64,000 nucleotides of DNA, taken from positions 1-64,000 of the forward strand of contig NZ_CAXBDD010000009.1 of assembly GCF_963974515.1 (NCBI RefSeq), in the 5' to 3' direction. The position numbers and the translations under genes are program-made. This DNA comes from Sunxiuqinia sp963974515. GTDB taxonomy: Bacteria > Bacteroidota > Bacteroidia > Bacteroidales > Prolixibacteraceae. Below, one piece after another: positions 62,127-64,000 of the stretch; the first letter of the stretch is position 1; every line of letters begins with the position of its first letter. The notes under the pieces were generated by a model, which worked only from the letters and a program-made list of their open reading frames with translations, searched no databases and was not told the DNA's origin.

Positions 62127-62444
62127 ATGGCACAAGAAGTAAATGATGCAAATTTTGAGGAAGTTGTTCTTCAATCTGACAAGCCGGTTTTAGTGGATTT
62201 TTGGGCTGAATGGTGCGGTCCCTGCCGCATGGTTGCTCCCGTTGTTGAGGAGTTGTCGCAGGATTATGCAGGAAAACTGCTGGTGACAAAAGTTGACGTG
62301 GACAGCAATCCTGAAACCGCCATGAAATTTGGAATTCGGAATATTCCGACCATTTTGTTCTTTAAAGGTGGCGAAGTGGTTGACAAGCATGTTGGCGCGG
62401 CTCCCAAATCGGCTCTGGCAACAAAAGTTGATGCTTTACTTTAA
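62127..62444 (+). CDS. trxA: Thioredoxin
   Basis: 105 residues from ATG 62127 (a TTG two codons upstream is less likely). The redox motif is DFWAEWCGPCRMVAP, the cis-Pro motif is RNIPTILFFKGGE, and length and order match a cytoplasmic thioredoxin. It reduces disulfides for ribonucleotide reductase and other partners. It stands behind dnaE and converges on rpsP, with a shared terminator between them. Confidence 0.97.
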   Translation: MAQEVNDANFEEVVLQSDKPVLVDFWAEWCGPCRMVAPVVEELSQDYAGKLLVTKVDVDSNPETAMKFGIRNIPTILFFKGGEVVDKHVGAAPKSALATKVDALL

Positions 62445-62465
62445 AACAGGAACGTATAAAACGTA

Positions 62466-62503
62466 AAAGAGGCTGAACTCTTCGGAGTCAGCCTCTTTTT
62501 ATT
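62466..62503. terminator. Bidirectional terminator between trxA and rpsP
   Basis: AAAGAGGCTGA and TCAGCCTCTTT form an 11-bp stem. With a bulged A, a further CTC/GAG pairing closes a TTCG tetraloop. The plus strand ends in TTTTT and the minus strand in TTTTACGTTTT, so it can serve both convergent genes. Confidence 0.85.
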
Positions 62504-62538
62504 TAGTCATTCTTTTTTCAGGAGATAAGAAAAAATGC

Positions 62539-63273
62539 TTACTCAGCTTTCTTTTCTTCTTTGTCTTCAGCAGGAGCTTCTTCTTTCGAAGTTTCTTCCT
62601 CGGCTGCAGGTGTTTCAGCTTTGGGGGCCTCTTCAGCGGGAGCTTCTTCCTTTGCTGGTTCTTCAGTAACAGGAGCTTCCTCTGCAACAGGAGTTTCTTC
62701 AACTACTGGAGCTTCTTCAACTACTGGAGCTTCTTCTGCTACAACAACTTCTTCCTCTTCCGCTGGTGCTTCAACTTCTTCCGGAGCTTCTGCAGCTTTG
62801 GCTTCCGCAGCCAATTCAGCGTTGCGTTTGGCAATTGCTGCTGCACGCTCGGCGTTTACTTTGGCTTCTGCTTCGAGTTGTTTTGTTTTCAACGAGTCAG
62901 AGTCTTTCGACAGACGATCTTTTTTCGCTTGAATTTTGGCTTCTTTTTCAGCTGACCAGGCGTCGAAACGACGTTCTGCTTCTGCTTCGTCAAAAGAACC
63001 TTTGGCAACACCACCTTGCAGGTGTTTTTTGTATAATACTCCTTTGTAAGATAAAATTGCTCTTACTGTGTCGGTTGGCTGTGCACCTTTTGTAAGCCAG
63101 TCTAAAGCTTTATCAAAATCAAGATCGATCGTAGCAGGATTTGTGTTTGGATTATAGGATCCAATCCTTTCAATGTAACGACCATCTCGTGGTGCCCTGC
63201 CATCAGCTACCACAATGTGGTAGAATGCTAAACGTTTGCGACCATGTCGCTGCAATCTGATTTTTGCTGGCAT
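62539..63273 (-). CDS. rpsP: 30S ribosomal protein S16 with a long acidic tail
   Basis: A 244-residue protein. The S16 core (residues 1-85) is clear: MPAKIRLQRHGRKR, FYHIVVADGRAPRDGRYIE, GSYNPNTNPATIDL and LSYKGVLYKKHL. A charged helical section (residues 90-165, EAERRFDAWSAEKEAKIQ) follows, then about 80 residues of Glu/Ala/Pro/Val repeats such as EEAPVVEEAPVVEE and EETPVAEEAPVTEE. Extended S16 proteins occur in Bacteroidota, but this tail makes the protein about three times the bacterial norm. The function of the tail is unknown. The reading frame is intact, so the extension is not an artefact of a single base error. Confidence 0.94.
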   Translation of the reverse strand: MPAKIRLQRHGRKRLAFYHIVVADGRAPRDGRYIERIGSYNPNTNPATIDLDFDKALDWLTKGAQPTDTVRAILSYKGVLYKKHLQGGVAKGSFDEAEAERRFDAWSAEKEAKIQAKKDRLSKDSDSLKTKQLEAEAKVNAERAAAIAKRNAELAAEAKAAEAPEEVEAPAEEEEVVVAEEAPVVEEAPVVEETPVAEEAPVTEEPAKEEAPAEEAPKAETPAAEEETSKEEAPAEDKEEKKAE

Positions 63274-63315
63274 GTGAATTAATTTTAATTGATAAACAAT
63301 TTTTTAATTGTGGCG

Positions 63316-63323
63316 CAAAGATA
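63316..63323 (-). promoter_or_regulatory. Predicted -7 box of rpsP
   Basis: On the minus strand TATCTTTG (TAnnTTTG), 42 bases before the rpsP ATG. A TTG 22 bases further upstream could be a weak -33 element. Confidence 0.5.
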
Positions 63324-63457
63324 TACTTTTATTTCTGAAATAAAACAATCGACTTTGAGTTAAATAAATAAAGAAAAATGCTTTCGGTCCGCAACCATTT
63401 GACGGTTTGTTCATCTTACTTGGACATTCGAAATAATTAAACTAGAATTTAAAAGAC

Positions 63458-64000
63458 ATGAAAAAGATTATTCCTATTGCAGTAAGTGTTCTCATGATTG
63501 GGCTGTTGGCTTGTGAGCCGGAAGAGGTAGCCTTTGATCCGGCAGCCGACGTTTTTGTAATTACAAAAACGGTTGAAACGGAGAATGAGGTAGATACCGT
63601 ATATGGCCTGGCGTTACATGCGTTTGCCAATAAGCCAATGCAAAGCGTTGATGTCACGGGCGATGACGACGAAACCTATGACTTGGAATCCTTTGAGGGT
63701 TACCCGTATGATTTTTATTACCAGACTCCGGACAACCAATTTGCATCTGAAATGCCATCCGGTGGCTCCTACAGTTTTGATATTGTAGCTCAATCAGGTG
63801 AAACAAGCATGCTCAGTGATAACTTGTCAGATGATGTGATTTATCCAACGGATACCATTAAGTACGAGTTTGATGACACCCAGGACAAAATGAAACTTAC
63901 CTGGACTGAGATTGAAGATGCCGATTACCTCATCGTTAAGATGTTTGAAGAAGATGATGATCAGGTGTTTCAATCTTCATCGCTGTTGGGTGATAAAGAG
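63458..64000 (+). CDS. Lipoprotein with fibronectin-like wording, truncated by the window end
   Basis: 181 residues visible, open at 64000. The signal peptide ends in a lipobox (IGLLAC, Cys about residue 19). The mature part is acidic (DVTGDDDETYDLESFEG, DDTQDKMKLTW) and contains TWTEIEDADYLIVKMF, which reads like an fibronectin type III strand pair. No family is recognised with certainty; a DUF4249-like or secreted surface lipoprotein is possible. It diverges from rpsP, with 184 bases between them. Confidence 0.7.
   Translation, partial: MKKIIPIAVSVLMIGLLACEPEEVAFDPAADVFVITKTVETENEVDTVYGLALHAFANKPMQSVDVTGDDDETYDLESFEGYPYDFYYQTPDNQFASEMPSGGSYSFDIVAQSGETSMLSDNLSDDVIYPTDTIKYEFDDTQDKMKLTWTEIEDADYLIVKMFEEDDDQVFQSSSLLGDKE

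Noticed and set aside
62561..62932. Ser/Ala-rich plus-strand reading frame opposite rpsP
   Set aside because: It mirrors the Glu/Ala/Pro repeats of the S16 tail on the other strand and has no independent support.

Overview
The window looks like a chromosomal segment of a Bacteroidota bacterium, most likely class Bacteroidia and perhaps a Marinilabiliales/Prolixibacteraceae relative (the order is inference). Support comes from a full type IX secretion (T9SS) core (porP, gldK, gldL, gldM, gldN) with gldH, porW/sprE and porX nearby, several Bacteroidota-specific families (DUF4837, RicT followed by GldH, S16 with an acidic tail, aguA/aguB), few Shine-Dalgarno sequences, and repeated matches to the Bacteroidota -7 box TAnnTTTG just upstream of genes.

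Layout: 1-948 is a decayed gene with three frameshifts. 1433-3127 is a run of four small uncharacterised membrane proteins. 3142-7055 holds a truncated haemoglobin, a DUF2459 protein, pgk and holB. 7110-9500 is an orphan histidine kinase with about four PAS domains. 9722-13621 is a plus-strand run (ricT, gldH, trmB, an alkyltransferase-like protein without the catalytic Cys, mrp). 13971-19309 is the T9SS pair porW and porX. 19390-20894 is a Mla-type ABC ATPase and permease, followed by manC. 22341-29610 is the minus-strand T9SS operon porP-gldK-gldL-gldM-gldN, then a terminator and a second GldK-like lipoprotein. 29721-36007 carries an arginase-fold protein with altered metal ligands, topA and a class A penicillin-binding protein. 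36008-36983 is a degraded stretch with a broken HTH gene and a 21-bp-period repeat array next to the agmatine genes aguB and aguA. 39134-44571 carries a DUF3332 lipoprotein, DUF4837, tatA, rseP, dxr and an M23 peptidase.

The most unusual part lies between an initiator tRNA (44793-44865, with a textbook promoter and a terminator) and tonB. After a transposase remnant come two giant genes (about 1621 and 1469 codons) separated by only 24 bases. I cannot assign either to a function. The first has a twin-arginine-like N-terminus, a coiled coil and a hydrophobic beta-rich C-terminal part; the second has no visible signal peptide. They are my candidate for an undescribed system.

The right end is housekeeping: a TonB-family protein, a tandem ABC ATPase, recX, dnaE, trxA, rpsP with a long acidic tail, and a lipoprotein cut by the window edge. 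As a whole, the window links envelope and secretion functions (T9SS, Mla, RseP, TatA, PBP, TonB) with DNA maintenance and central metabolism. All assignments were made by reading the sequence; no search or structure prediction was run.
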